Positions 42,338-51,043 of a stretch of DNA of 64,000 bases are shown here, one piece after another. Positions within the stretch are counted from its first letter, which is position 1; the number at the start of each line of letters is the position of its first letter. The translations under genes and the position numbers were made by a program. This DNA is from Bradyrhizobium canariense. GTDB taxonomy: Bacteria; Pseudomonadota; Alphaproteobacteria; Rhizobiales; Xanthobacteraceae. The stretch covers positions 1,488,001-1,552,000 of the forward strand of contig NZ_LT629750.1 in NCBI RefSeq assembly GCF_900105125.1. Direction: 5' to 3'. The notes under the pieces are model-generated. The model saw only the letters and a list, made by a program, of their open reading frames with translations. It made no database searches and was not told the origin of the DNA.

Positions 42338-42844
42338 TCAGGAAAACGCGTAACCAAAAAGAGACCACGACGCTGCTGCGCGATCCACCTTTTGCCGCGC
42401 CGGAGGGGTCCAGCGATAGGCGACACCAAACCTGTTCCAGACATTGATCGAAGCGATCGCTGAGCTCAGATACGTCAATTCCTTCTCGGAAAATTCCGCA
42501 CGCGCTTCCGCATAAACCGCATCGTCGACGCCTCCGGTCAGCAGCGTCAGCGCCTCGGTCCATGCCAGGGCCGCGCGCTCCCGCGCGGAAAATTGCGGCG
42601 CCTCGCGCCACACCACCACAAGATTGAGTTTGTCGGCCGATACGCCGAGGCTTTCGGCCTGCAGGATATGATACTGCACGCAGAATGCGCAGCCGTTGAT
42701 CTGCGAAGCGCGCAGCTTGATCAGTTCAAGCAGTTGCTTGTCGATGCCGGCCTTCGCAGCAGCCCGGCCCAGCCCCGTGACGAGTTCGTAGACGTCAGGC
42801 GCCATGGCTTCGAGATTTTTGTATTCGCTACGTGGATGTGACAT
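42338..42844 (-). CDS. Carboxymuconolactone decarboxylase-like / AhpD family protein
   Basis: 168 residues from ATG 42844 after AAGG. The characteristic helix with redox pair reads INGCAFCVQYHI (CxxC followed by H), as in AhpD-type peroxidase partners. Surrounding helices (KQLLELIKLRASQ; ARERAALAWTEALTLL) fit the fold. It is transcribed divergently from a MarR-like regulator, with a perfect operator palindrome between. A redox-stress role under MarR control is likely. Confidence 0.85.
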   Translation of the reverse strand: MSHPRSEYKNLEAMAPDVYELVTGLGRAAAKAGIDKQLLELIKLRASQINGCAFCVQYHILQAESLGVSADKLNLVVVWREAPQFSARERAALAWTEALTLLTGGVDDAVYAEARAEFSEKELTYLSSAIASINVWNRFGVAYRWTPPARQKVDRAAASWSLFGYAFS

Positions 42845-42859
42845 TTCGACATTCCTTGT

Positions 42860-42898
42860 GATATCAGTACCCTGATTTATTATAAGAGCACTGATATC
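42860..42898. promoter_or_regulatory. Operator palindrome between AhpD-like and MarR genes
   Basis: Perfect nine-base inverted repeat GATATCAGT / ACTGATATC, separated by 21 bases that include TTATTATAAG. The right arm ends at the TTG start of the MarR frame and the left arm lies about 15 bases from the AhpD start. This is a typical place for MarR-type autoregulation of both genes. Confidence 0.65.
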
Positions 42899-43483
42899 TT
42901 GCGCAAGATTACAGCTTCGGCGAAATCGCATCCGGCGCGAAAAACGCCAAAATCGAAAAAATCGGCGGCGCAACGATCAGCCCGAGGCCGGGAAAAATCC
43001 GTGCAGTCCCCTGATATCGCCCGTGTCCGCCCGCCTCCCCCGGGTTTCGGAAAACGCGGCGAAAAAGGCCACCTCGCCTATCTGCTGCGGCAGGCCCAGG
43101 CCGCGACGCGGCTGACGCTGGAGCGGGCACTCGCCGATTTCGGCATTACGCCGCCGCAGTTTGCCGTCTTGACCATGCTGAACGCCTATCCCGGACTCTC
43201 CGGCGCCGACGTCGCGCGCGTGGCGCTGCTGACGCCGCAGACCGTTGGCGTCATCATCCGCAATCTGGAGCGCGACGGCGCCATCCGGAAGACACCGCAT
43301 CCGGTCCACGGTCGGGTGCTGCAGTGGACGCTGACCCCTCGCGGAGCGGCCTTGCTCGGCAAATGCCGGCATCACGTCAATGCGGTGGAACGGCGGCTGA
43401 CGGCCGGCCTCGGCGCCAAGGCCCAACTCACGATCCGGCGCTGGCTGTCCAAAATTGCCGCGGATTTGCAGCAGGATGGCTAG
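42899..43483 (+). CDS. MarR-family transcriptional regulator
   Basis: 194 residues with TTG 42899; a GTG at 43001 would give the usual length of about 160. A basic, low-complexity N-terminus precedes the winged helix: LAYLLRQAQAATRLTLERAL, GITPPQFAVLTMLNAYPGLS, recognition helix AL-LTPQTVGVIIRNLER, wing GAIRKTPHPVHGRVLQWTLT. It likely represses itself and the AhpD-like gene via the palindrome. Whether the N-terminal 34 residues are translated is unsettled. Confidence 0.82.
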   Translation: MRKITASAKSHPARKTPKSKKSAAQRSARGREKSVQSPDIARVRPPPPGFGKRGEKGHLAYLLRQAQAATRLTLERALADFGITPPQFAVLTMLNAYPGLSGADVARVALLTPQTVGVIIRNLERDGAIRKTPHPVHGRVLQWTLTPRGAALLGKCRHHVNAVERRLTAGLGAKAQLTIRRWLSKIAADLQQDG

Positions 43484-43536
43484 TTCCCGCGGGTGCCGCT
43501 CTGCCGTTCCCCGCCCGGTCCGGCTAAACTGACCGG

Positions 43537-44772
43537 ATGAAACAGCCTGATTCTCCGAACGCGCCGACGCGACGTGCGCTGCTGCGGTCCGGCCTTGGCG
43601 CCGGCATCTTGCTCGCGCATCCGGTTGCCGCATTCGCGACAGCGCCACCCGGCTTCGATCGGTGGCGTGAAGGTTTTCGTGCACGCGCCCACGCCAAGGG
43701 CATTTCGGAGGCGACCTGGAACCGCGTCATGGGCCACATCGAGCCTGACATGACCGTGTTCAAAGAGATGCAGCAGCAGCCCGAGTTCAACGAGGAGATC
43801 TGGCAGTACATCAATCGCCGCGTCTCGGACTGGCGCATCATTCACGGTAAGGAAGCACTGCGGAAGAACGAGGCGTTGTTCGCACGGATCGAACATGATT
43901 TCGGTGTCGAGCGCGGCACCCTGCTGGCGTTGTGGGGCGTCGAATCCGCCTATGGCGATCCGCTGGTGCAGCAGAACCATATGCGGCCGGTGTTTCCGTC
44001 GCTGGCCGCGCTCGCCTGGAACGCGCCGCGCCGCCGCGCCTATTGGGATGCCGAGCTGATCAATGCGCTGAAGATCGTCGATCGCGGCTGGAGTACCCCA
44101 CAGGAGATGCGGGGGTCGTGGGCCGGCGCGATGGGGCATACCCAATGGATGCCGGAAGTCTGGCTCAATGTCGGCATGGACTATGACGGCGATGGAAGAG
44201 TGTCGCCATTCGGCAAGCCCGACGATGCGCTGGGCTCGACCGCGCGCTTTCTGGTCAATCGCGGCAGATATCACCGCGGCGAGCATTGGGGCTATGAGGT
44301 GCGCGCGCCGGACGGCACGTCAGGCCGCAGCCGCACCTACGCGGCGTGGTCGAGCGCCGGCGTCACCCGCGCTGATGGTCAGCCGTTCGTGCAGCCGGGC
44401 GCCAGCGCGCAATTGTGGGTGCCGGTGCCAGGCGGACCGGCGTTCCTGCTGGGACCTAATTTCTACGCCGTGCGCAGCTACAATCCCTCGATGAATTACG
44501 CGCTGGCGATCTGCCATCTCGGCGACCGTGTCCTCGGCGGCCGGCCCTTCATCCAGCCGTTCCCTGGCTCGGAGCGCGCGCTGACCTTGGCCGAGGTTCA
44601 GGAAATGCAAACGCGCCTGACCAAGGCCGGTTTCGATACCGGCGGCACCGACGGCCGCGTCGGCAACGACACCATGGCCGCGATCAGGGATTATCAGACC
44701 AAGATGGGACTGGTACCCGCCGACGGTTATGGCGGGCTGAACGTGCTGGCGCGGCTAAGACAGGGATCGTGA
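43537..44772 (+). CDS. Lytic murein transglycosylase, MltB-like, with peptidoglycan-binding domain
   Basis: 411 residues. A Tat-like signal (TRRALLRSGLGAGILLAHPV) is followed by the SLT/MltB domain, with catalytic E136 in LLALWGVESAYGD, and WAGAMGHTQWMPEVW. At the C-terminus a PG_binding_1 domain (ALTLAEVQEMQTRLTKAGFD, VGNDTMAAIRDYQTKMGL) completes the architecture. It cleaves the glycan strand with formation of 1,6-anhydro ends; located in the periplasm. Confidence 0.9.
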   Translation: MKQPDSPNAPTRRALLRSGLGAGILLAHPVAAFATAPPGFDRWREGFRARAHAKGISEATWNRVMGHIEPDMTVFKEMQQQPEFNEEIWQYINRRVSDWRIIHGKEALRKNEALFARIEHDFGVERGTLLALWGVESAYGDPLVQQNHMRPVFPSLAALAWNAPRRRAYWDAELINALKIVDRGWSTPQEMRGSWAGAMGHTQWMPEVWLNVGMDYDGDGRVSPFGKPDDALGSTARFLVNRGRYHRGEHWGYEVRAPDGTSGRSRTYAAWSSAGVTRADGQPFVQPGASAQLWVPVPGGPAFLLGPNFYAVRSYNPSMNYALAICHLGDRVLGGRPFIQPFPGSERALTLAEVQEMQTRLTKAGFDTGGTDGRVGNDTMAAIRDYQTKMGLVPADGYGGLNVLARLRQGS

Positions 44773-44789
44773 TCGCTAACTTTTAGGTT

Positions 44790-44881
44790 CGTCATTCCGG
44801 GACCCGTTAGCGCGAGCCCGGAAGCTCGCGCCACTACCTCGGGATTCCGGGTTCGCGGCTTCGCTTCGCCCCGGAATGACG
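44790..44881. repeat. Palindromic intergenic repeat element (copy 1)
   Basis: About 92 bases bounded by CGTCATTCCGG and its inverse CCGGAATGACG. Inside, complementary stretches (CCCGGAAGCTCGCG, GGGATTCCGGGTTCGCGG) permit a long stem-loop. A related element with the same ends lies at 49864-49945. Such elements are common between genes in Bradyrhizobium genomes. Confidence 0.7.
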
Positions 44882-44963
44882 CGGAAAATGACCCGATCAC
44901 GACCGGCCTCTGATCTGGCACTGCGACGTCCCGCACCCACAACTACACGCGCTCCAGCTACAC

Positions 44964-45776
44964 TTACCCCGTCCGGCGAACAGCGCTTCCCGCGTTCATG
45001 CCGCCATCGATCACCAGCTCGGTTCCGGTCACATAGCGGGATGCATCGGACGCCAGATACAAGACGCCGCTGGCAATTTCGGTAGCGTAGCCCACGCGAC
45101 CGAGCGGCGTGGCCAATTTCGCGCGTTCCTCGGGATCGATCGGCGCGTTCTGTCCGCGGCCCGCCGCCTCCGTCGGAATTTTTCCCCAGATCGGCGTGTC
45201 GATGATGCCGGGATGCACCGAGTTGACCCGGATGCCGTCACCGGCCGACGCGCACTCCATTGCGACCGCCTTGGCGAACAACCGCACGCCGCCTTTGGTC
45301 GCGCAATAGCCGGCGAGACCCGCCGCTCCGCGCAAGCCGGCAAGCGACGACATCATGATAACGGAGCCGCCTCCAGTCTTGCGCATCAGTGGCAGGCAAT
45401 ACTTCACCGACAGGAACACACCGTCCAGATTGATCGCCGTCTGCCGCCGCCAGTCGTGCAGCGACATATCGGTTATCGAGGGCACCGAGATTCCGATGCC
45501 TGCATTCGAAACCAGAATGTCCAGCCGGCCGAACCGCTTTTCGATGTCGGACGTCACCTCCGCCCAGCGCTCTTCACTGGTCACATCCTGATGAAGGAAT
45601 ATGGCCTGGTGACCGGACTTGTTGAGGCCGGCAACGAGTTCCGGCCCCCTGAGCTCGTCGATATCGGTTGCCACAACCTTCGCGCCCTCTTGCGCCAGCA
45701 ACTCGGCGACGGCGGCACCGATACCCGATGCCCCGCCGGTGACCAGCGCGACCTTGCCTTCAACCTGCCCTGTCAT
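44964..45776 (-). CDS. Short-chain dehydrogenase/reductase
   Basis: 270 residues from ATG 45776 after GGGAGCGG. Cofactor-binding TGGASGIGAAVAELLAQEGA, the NAG motif DILVSNAGIGI, catalytic Ser in VIMMSSLAGLRG, and YCATKGGV holding the Tyr-x-x-x-Lys pair. Active-site residues are complete, so it is a functional SDR with NAD(P) specificity leaning to NAD (Asp at VVATDIDEL). Substrate unknown. Confidence 0.9.
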   Translation of the reverse strand: MTGQVEGKVALVTGGASGIGAAVAELLAQEGAKVVATDIDELRGPELVAGLNKSGHQAIFLHQDVTSEERWAEVTSDIEKRFGRLDILVSNAGIGISVPSITDMSLHDWRRQTAINLDGVFLSVKYCLPLMRKTGGGSVIMMSSLAGLRGAAGLAGYCATKGGVRLFAKAVAMECASAGDGIRVNSVHPGIIDTPIWGKIPTEAAGRGQNAPIDPEERAKLATPLGRVGYATEIASGVLYLASDASRYVTGTELVIDGGMNAGSAVRRTG

Positions 45777-45805
45777 TTCCGCTCCCAACCGATTATTGAA
45801 GTTTG

Positions 45806-47647
45806 TTATCTGATTATCGCCGGTCCGTGATCCGGCACGGCGACGTCCGTCACCCGCAACTGCACACGTTCGTTCCCCTGCCAGCGATCGACCGCGAGCG
45901 ATCCTGCCACATGCAAGGGTTGCCCGCGATGCTCGGTCAGCGCGTTGCCGAGCTTTTGGCCAACCGAACGGAACGCGATGCCGTTGACGATTGCGCCGTC
46001 GCCGGATTTGAACCGCACCCGCAGATGCGCCTGCCCGACTTCGTCGGCATAAACAAGTTGATGCGAGGGCAGCGCGATAACCGGTTCGGGATTGGCGCTT
46101 CCGAACGGGCCCGCGCGATTGAGCGTTGCGACAAATTCCGGCGTCACGGCGCGCGCGCTGACCGCGCCGTCGATGAACAGCTCGTTCTCATGCCGCGAGT
46201 TGGCGACATCCCGCGCCAGCGCGCTTTCCATGAAGGCGCGGAACTCCGCCAGCCTTTCCCTGCGCAGCGTCACGCCCGCGGCCATCGCGTGGCCGCCGCC
46301 TTTCATCAGCAATCCCTCTTTCACTGCACTGCGCACCGACTTGCCGAGATCGACGCCGGAGATCGAGCGGCCGGAGCCGGTGCCGATGCCGCCGGGCTCC
46401 AGCGCGATCGCGAACGCAGGGCGCGCGAATTTCTCTTTCAGCCGCGATGCGACAAGGCCGACCACGCCGGGGTGCCAGCCTTCCGATGCCGTGACGATCA
46501 CGGCACCCTTATCTTCCAGGCCGAGCGAGGCCAGCGCCTCGGCTTCCGCCTGGGCCTCCGCCATCTGCTCGATGACCCGGCGCTCGGTATTCAAGCGGTC
46601 GAGTTCGGCTGCGATTCTTGCGGCCTCGGAGATGTCGCCTTCCAGCAGCAGCCGGACGCCGAGATCGGCGCGCCCGATCCGGCCGCCGGCATTGATCCGC
46701 GGCCCCAGCATGAAGCCGAGATGCCAGGCCTCGGGCGGCCCGTTCAGCCGCGCCACATCCATCAGCGCGGTGTGGCCGACATGGTCGCGGCGCCGCATCG
46801 CGATCAGGCCCTTCGCGACAAAGGCCCTATTGAGTCCGATCAGCGGCGCGACATCGGCAACGGTACCGAGCGCCACATGATGGAGCATGCCGAGCAGATC
46901 CGGTTCCGGCATTTCGCCGGTCCAGAAGCCGCGGCTTCGCAGTTCCCTGTTCACCGCGACCAGCGTGATCAGCACCAGGCCCACGGCCGCGAGATGGCCG
47001 AGGCCCGAGAGATCGTCGGGCCGGTTTGGATTCACCAAAGCATCGACCTCGGGCAGTTCTTCGCCGGATTGGTGATGATCGATCACGACGACCGACATGC
47101 CAAGGCGCCGCGCCTCGGCCAGCGGCTCGAAGCTCGTGGTCCCGCAATCCACCGTGATCAGCAGCGTTGCACCCTTGGCCGCGAGCGCCCGCACCGCCTC
47201 GACGTTGGGGCCGTAGCCTTCAAAGATCCGGTCGGGAATATGAATCAGCGGATCGAGCCCGCAATGGCGCAGGTGCCACGCCAGCAGCGCCGCCGAGGTT
47301 GCGCCATCGACATCGTAATCGCCGAAGATCGCCACCTTTTCGCGTCGCGAGGCCGCATCCGCGATGCGCTTGGCCGCGGTTTCCATCTGCGTCACGGTGT
47401 AGGGATCGGGCATCAATTTGCGGATGGTCGGATCGAGGAAATCCTCGACCGCGTCGATCTCGACATCACGGCCCGCCAGCACCCGCGCCAGCATTTCCGG
47501 CAGTTGATAGCGCTGCGTGATGGCGAGCGCCCGCACCGCGCCGCGCGCGTCGAGCCGATCGCGCCACAATTTGCCGGTCGCGGAGCGCGACACGCCCAAG
47601 AAGGCGGACGGCGCTTCAACAGGCAGTGCGGATGCGGAAAGCGTCAT
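45806..47647 (-). CDS. recJ: Single-stranded-DNA-specific exonuclease RecJ
   Basis: 613 residues from ATG 47647 (an upstream TTG is a weaker alternative). DHH-family motifs: VAIFGDYDVDGATSAALL (motif I, near residue 110), LLITVDCGTTS, VVVIDHHQSGEELPEVDALV (DHH, near 187), and GHLAAVG. The DHHA1 domain carries GSGRSISGVDLG and GGGHAMAAG, and a C-terminal OB domain closes the protein. It is a 5'-3' ssDNA exonuclease in recombination and mismatch repair. Confidence 0.95.
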   Translation of the reverse strand: MTLSASALPVEAPSAFLGVSRSATGKLWRDRLDARGAVRALAITQRYQLPEMLARVLAGRDVEIDAVEDFLDPTIRKLMPDPYTVTQMETAAKRIADAASRREKVAIFGDYDVDGATSAALLAWHLRHCGLDPLIHIPDRIFEGYGPNVEAVRALAAKGATLLITVDCGTTSFEPLAEARRLGMSVVVIDHHQSGEELPEVDALVNPNRPDDLSGLGHLAAVGLVLITLVAVNRELRSRGFWTGEMPEPDLLGMLHHVALGTVADVAPLIGLNRAFVAKGLIAMRRRDHVGHTALMDVARLNGPPEAWHLGFMLGPRINAGGRIGRADLGVRLLLEGDISEAARIAAELDRLNTERRVIEQMAEAQAEAEALASLGLEDKGAVIVTASEGWHPGVVGLVASRLKEKFARPAFAIALEPGGIGTGSGRSISGVDLGKSVRSAVKEGLLMKGGGHAMAAGVTLRRERLAEFRAFMESALARDVANSRHENELFIDGAVSARAVTPEFVATLNRAGPFGSANPEPVIALPSHQLVYADEVGQAHLRVRFKSGDGAIVNGIAFRSVGQKLGNALTEHRGQPLHVAGSLAVDRWQGNERVQLRVTDVAVPDHGPAIIR

Positions 47648-48000
47648 GATGCCTGCAGCAGATAGGCAAATCAGCCCGCAGTTCAATGATTCGCGTCCGA
47701 TCCGACCGACTTATACCCGCCATCCCCGAATCGATATCGTCGATCGGGACCTGGCGCAAAATACCCTGAAAACGATCCGCCCATCTTGACTGCGGAAGGC
47801 ATCACGGAAGAACCCGCTGAAAAAAGCGGCTAACTGCAAAAACAAGATGCAACTTCAGCGGGTTTGAATGCGCCTCGCATTCCAGAAATTAAATCCACAT
47901 TAGAATAAATCGGAGACAAGGAGAAAGGTATCCGGTTGCGCGCTCTTGGCGTCTCTCGCGAGAGGCACGTCGGAAGACGCAACGCAGAGGAAGTCAATCA
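47648..48000. other. Intergenic region with an inverted repeat
   Basis: 353 bases between divergent recJ and the chemoreceptor-like gene. An 11-base inverted repeat (AACCCGCTGAA at 47811 and TTCAGCGGGTT at 47854) encloses a 32-base loop with its own short TGCA stem. No T-run follows, so it may be a regulatory or RNA structure rather than a terminator. Confidence 0.45.
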
Positions 48001-49125
48001 ATGTCTACCGCGCTTGATCGCAATTCCAATCGAACGAGATCGTTCGCGAACGAATCGGCCAATCCGGCCAACACCGAAGACGCGTCCGATGTCTCAGCAC
48101 TGATCGCCCGGTTGACCGCCGAGGTCAACCAGGTCGCCTGCGAGAAGACCAAATCAATCCAGAAAATCACCAATCAGATGAAGATGCTGGCGCTGAACGC
48201 GCTGATCGAAAGTTCGCGCGCCGGCGCGCAAGGCGCCGGCTTTGCCGTGGTTGCGCAGGAGGTCCGCAATGTCGGTCAACAAGTCGAGGCGATTGCGCGC
48301 GAACTCGAGACCCAGTTGATGAAGAGGACCGGCACCCTGATGAGCTCGATCGAGCGGATGACCGAGAGATCTCGCGGCGAGCGCATGGTCGACCTGTCGC
48401 TGAATGCCATCGAGCTGATCGATCGCAACCTCTATGAGCGAACCTGCGACGTGCGCTGGTGGGCGACCGACTCCGCCGTCGTCAACTGCGCCGCAGCGCC
48501 GGGCGCAGCAACCGTCTCGCATGTGTCGGAGCGGCTGGCGGTGATCCTCGGCGCTTACACGGTGTATCTCGATCTTTGGCTCTGCGATCTCGACGGCAAT
48601 GTCCTGGCCGGTGGTCGGCCGGACCGCTTCAATGTGGTCGGCCAAAACGTCGCCGCGACGAAGTGGTTTCGCGAGGCGCACAATCTGCGCTCAGGAGACG
48701 AGTATGTCGCTGGCGACGCCGAGTGCCAGCCCCTGCTCGGCAATGCTCAGGTCGCAACCTATTGCGCGAGCGTCCGCGCCGATGGCAAAGCCAATGGCAA
48801 GCCGATCGGAGTGCTGGCGATCCACTTCGACTGGGAAGCCCAGGCCCGCGCCATCGTTCAGGGGGTGCGGGTCGACGCCGCCGACAGGGCACGCGTGCTG
48901 CTGATCGACTCGAATTTTCGGGTGATCGCAGCATCCGACGGCCAAGGCCTGCTCGCCGAGCGCATGCCGCTTGCGCTGGAGGGACGGCGCAGCGGCTTCT
49001 ATCACGACCGATCCGGCGCGCTGATCGCGTTCCATGCCACGCCCGGCTACGAGACCTACAAGGGTCTTGGCTGGTTCGGAGCGATCGTCTGCGCGCCTGA
49101 TAGTTCGGCGCCGGCAGCAGTCTAG
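48001..49125 (+). CDS. Soluble chemoreceptor-like protein: short MCP hairpin followed by Cache-like sensor
   Basis: 374 residues without membrane helix. An MCP signalling tip sits at the N-terminal end (residues about 35-110), with MLALNALIESSRAGAQGAGF and AVVAQEVRNVGQQVEAIA. The remaining 250 residues form a sensor region with ERTCDVRWWATDSAVV, AYTVYLDLWLCDLDGNVLAG and VLLIDSNFRVIAASDGQG, patterns of Cache/PAS-like modules. Classical receptors have the sensor first and the tip last, so this order is inverted and the tip is shortened. It may act as a cytoplasmic signalling protein that does not bind CheA in the usual way. Its stop overlaps that of the convergent HAD gene by four bases (CTAG). 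Confidence 0.75.
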   Translation: MSTALDRNSNRTRSFANESANPANTEDASDVSALIARLTAEVNQVACEKTKSIQKITNQMKMLALNALIESSRAGAQGAGFAVVAQEVRNVGQQVEAIARELETQLMKRTGTLMSSIERMTERSRGERMVDLSLNAIELIDRNLYERTCDVRWWATDSAVVNCAAAPGAATVSHVSERLAVILGAYTVYLDLWLCDLDGNVLAGGRPDRFNVVGQNVAATKWFREAHNLRSGDEYVAGDAECQPLLGNAQVATYCASVRADGKANGKPIGVLAIHFDWEAQARAIVQGVRVDAADRARVLLIDSNFRVIAASDGQGLLAERMPLALEGRRSGFYHDRSGALIAFHATPGYETYKGLGWFGAIVCAPDSSAPAAV

Positions 49126-49841
49126 CAGCCCAGCCGGTCCGCGACCCCGCCAAAGTCCTTGGCGACGATGTCCCAATCGCCCTTCGCCTCGAAATCATAT
49201 TTCTGCAGCGGACCGTATTCGGTTGGGCGCGCGACGAACGCCGTCTTCAACCCCAGCTTCTGTGCCGCTTTCAGGTCATGATTATGCGCGGCGACCATCA
49301 TCACCTGCTCGGGCGGCAGGCACAGCAGCCTGGCGGCGCCCAGATAGGTTTCGGGATCGGGCTTGTAGTGCTCGAACAGCTCGGCCGACATCACGAGATC
49401 CCATGGCAGGCCGGCGAATTTCGCCATGTTGGTCAACAGCGCCACATTGCCGTTCGAGAGCGGGCTAATGATGAACTTCTTCTTCAGCCGCGTCAGGCCG
49501 GCGACGCTGTCCGGCCACGCGTGCAGCCGATGCCAGCCCATGGTGAGATGACGCAGATCGGCATCGGTCAGTCCGGTGATCGAAAGCTGCGCAACCAGTT
49601 TTTCAAGCGACTGGCGGTGAAGCTTGTCGAGAATCATGTAGCCGCGCTCCGGATGCTTTCTCACCTCATCCATCGAAGCGGCATAAACCGCGCGCCAGCC
49701 GTCGACCAGCGCGGTCCAGTCGGCCTTGATGCCGCGTTGATCGCCCCACTTTGTGAAATCCGCGATCAGGCTGGAACGCCAGTCGACGACGGTGCCGAAC
49801 ACGTCGAACACCAGGGCCTTCACCGCCGAAATATCAGACAT
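49122..49841 (-). CDS. Haloacid dehalogenase type II / HAD-like hydrolase
   Basis: 239 residues from ATG 49841 after GGGAG. HAD motif I reads ALVFDVFGTVVDW (nucleophile Asp in DVFGTVVDW), motif II FIISPLSNGN, and the C-terminal part has FEHYKPDPETYLGAA and MMVAAHNHDLKAAQ. The DVFGT and SNGN patterns are those of L-2-haloacid dehalogenases (type II). Whether it dehalogenates or acts on phosphates is not decided. Convergent with the chemoreceptor-like gene. Confidence 0.85.
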   Translation of the reverse strand: MSDISAVKALVFDVFGTVVDWRSSLIADFTKWGDQRGIKADWTALVDGWRAVYAASMDEVRKHPERGYMILDKLHRQSLEKLVAQLSITGLTDADLRHLTMGWHRLHAWPDSVAGLTRLKKKFIISPLSNGNVALLTNMAKFAGLPWDLVMSAELFEHYKPDPETYLGAARLLCLPPEQVMMVAAHNHDLKAAQKLGLKTAFVARPTEYGPLQKYDFEAKGDWDIVAKDFGGVADRLGC

Positions 49842-49863
49842 GTCCACTCCCGTTTTTATTGTT

Positions 49864-49945
49864 GTCATTCCGGGGCGATGCAACGCATCGAACCCGGAAT
49901 CTCGAGATTCCGGGTTCGCTCGCTTCGCTCACGCCCCGGAATGAC
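49864..49945. repeat. Palindromic intergenic repeat element (copy 2)
   Basis: About 82 bases bounded by GTCATTCCGG and CCGGAATGAC, with inner inverted stretches (AACCCGGAATCT / AGATTCCGGGTT). It shares its ends and layout with the element at 44790-44881. It lies between the HAD gene and glpX. Confidence 0.7.
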
Positions 49946-49964
49946 GACCTACCATCGTCACGCC

Positions 49965-50963
49965 TCAGTCGAGGTGGAATTTCTCGAGCTGCCGATGCTC
50001 GGCCTTGATGTAGCGCACGGTGCCGGTGACCGAGCGCATCACCACGGTCTCGGTCTGGATGACGTCCTTGCGGAACTTGACGCCGGAAAGCAGCGAGCCG
50101 GTGGTCACGCCGGTTGCGGCGAACAGGCAGTCGCCCTTCGCCATGTCTTCGATCCCGTAGATCATCTTCGGATCAGTCACGCCCATCTTGTGTGCGCGAG
50201 CCCGTTTCTCTTCGGTGTCCAGGATCAGCCGGCACTGCATCTGGCCGCCGATGCAGCGCAGCGCCACAGCCGCCAGCACGCCCTCGGGCGCGCCGCCGGT
50301 ACCGATATACATATCGACGCCGGTTTCGTCGGGCGTCGCGCAATGGATGACTCCGGCAACGTCGCCGTCGGTAATGAGGTGCACCGCAGCGCCGGTGCTG
50401 CGCACCCCCTGAATGATATCGGCATGGCGCGGACGGTCGAGCACCAGCACGGTAATCGCCGAGGGATCGACGCCCTTGGCCTTGGCCAGCCGCTTAACGT
50501 TGTCGGCGGGAGATGCATCCAATTCGACGACGCCTTTGGCGTAGCCGGGGCCGACAGCGATCTTCTGCATGTAGACGTCGGGCGCATGAAGCAGCGTGCC
50601 GCCATCGGCCATCGCCATGGTCGCGATCGAACCCGGCATGTTCTTGGCGCACAAGGTGGTGCCCTCGAGCGGATCGACGGCGATGTCTACTTTCGGGCCG
50701 GCATTGATGCCGACTTTCTCGCCGATGAACAGCATCGGCGCCTCGTCGCGCTCGCCCTCGCCGATCACCACGGTGCCTTCGATCGGCAATTTGTTGAGTT
50801 CGCGGCGCATCGCGTCGACCGCGGCCTGGTCGGCCGCCTTCTCGTTGCCGTGGCCGCGCAGCCGCGCCGCCGACACCGCTGCGCGTTCTGTCACCCGCAC
50901 GATCTCAAGCGTAAGAATACGTTCGAGCAATAGCTGCGGCGGAACGGAAATATGGGTCGACAT
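49965..50963 (-). CDS. glpX: Fructose-1,6-bisphosphatase class II (GlpX)
   Basis: 332 residues from ATG 50963 after GGGAG. The phosphatase core includes VVIGEGERDEAPMLFIGE (metal-site acidic residues), VDIAVDPLEGTTLCAKNMPG (DPLEGT), LDRPRHADII and TGGAPEGVLAAVALRCIGGQ. All family motifs are complete. In gluconeogenesis it converts fructose-1,6-bisphosphate to fructose-6-phosphate, and some rhizobial forms also act on sedoheptulose bisphosphate. It is the last gene of a run with the aminotransferase and hom. Confidence 0.93.
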   Translation of the reverse strand: MSTHISVPPQLLLERILTLEIVRVTERAAVSAARLRGHGNEKAADQAAVDAMRRELNKLPIEGTVVIGEGERDEAPMLFIGEKVGINAGPKVDIAVDPLEGTTLCAKNMPGSIATMAMADGGTLLHAPDVYMQKIAVGPGYAKGVVELDASPADNVKRLAKAKGVDPSAITVLVLDRPRHADIIQGVRSTGAAVHLITDGDVAGVIHCATPDETGVDMYIGTGGAPEGVLAAVALRCIGGQMQCRLILDTEEKRARAHKMGVTDPKMIYGIEDMAKGDCLFAATGVTTGSLLSGVKFRKDVIQTETVVMRSVTGTVRYIKAEHRQLEKFHLD

Positions 50964-51043
50964 CGGAGCACTCCCTTAAAACCTGGCAGCCGATCGCTCG
51001 GCCAATACCTATTCGTTTCAACGCATCGTCCGGCCGGACGATC

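Noticed and set aside
45803..47665. Long plus-strand frame (620 codons) opposite recJ
   Set aside because: The minus strand encodes clear RecJ motifs; the plus frame is His/Arg/Asp-rich noise.
49278..50933. Plus-strand frame (551 codons) opposite HAD and glpX
   Set aside because: Antisense to two genes with full motif sets and spans their intergenic repeat.
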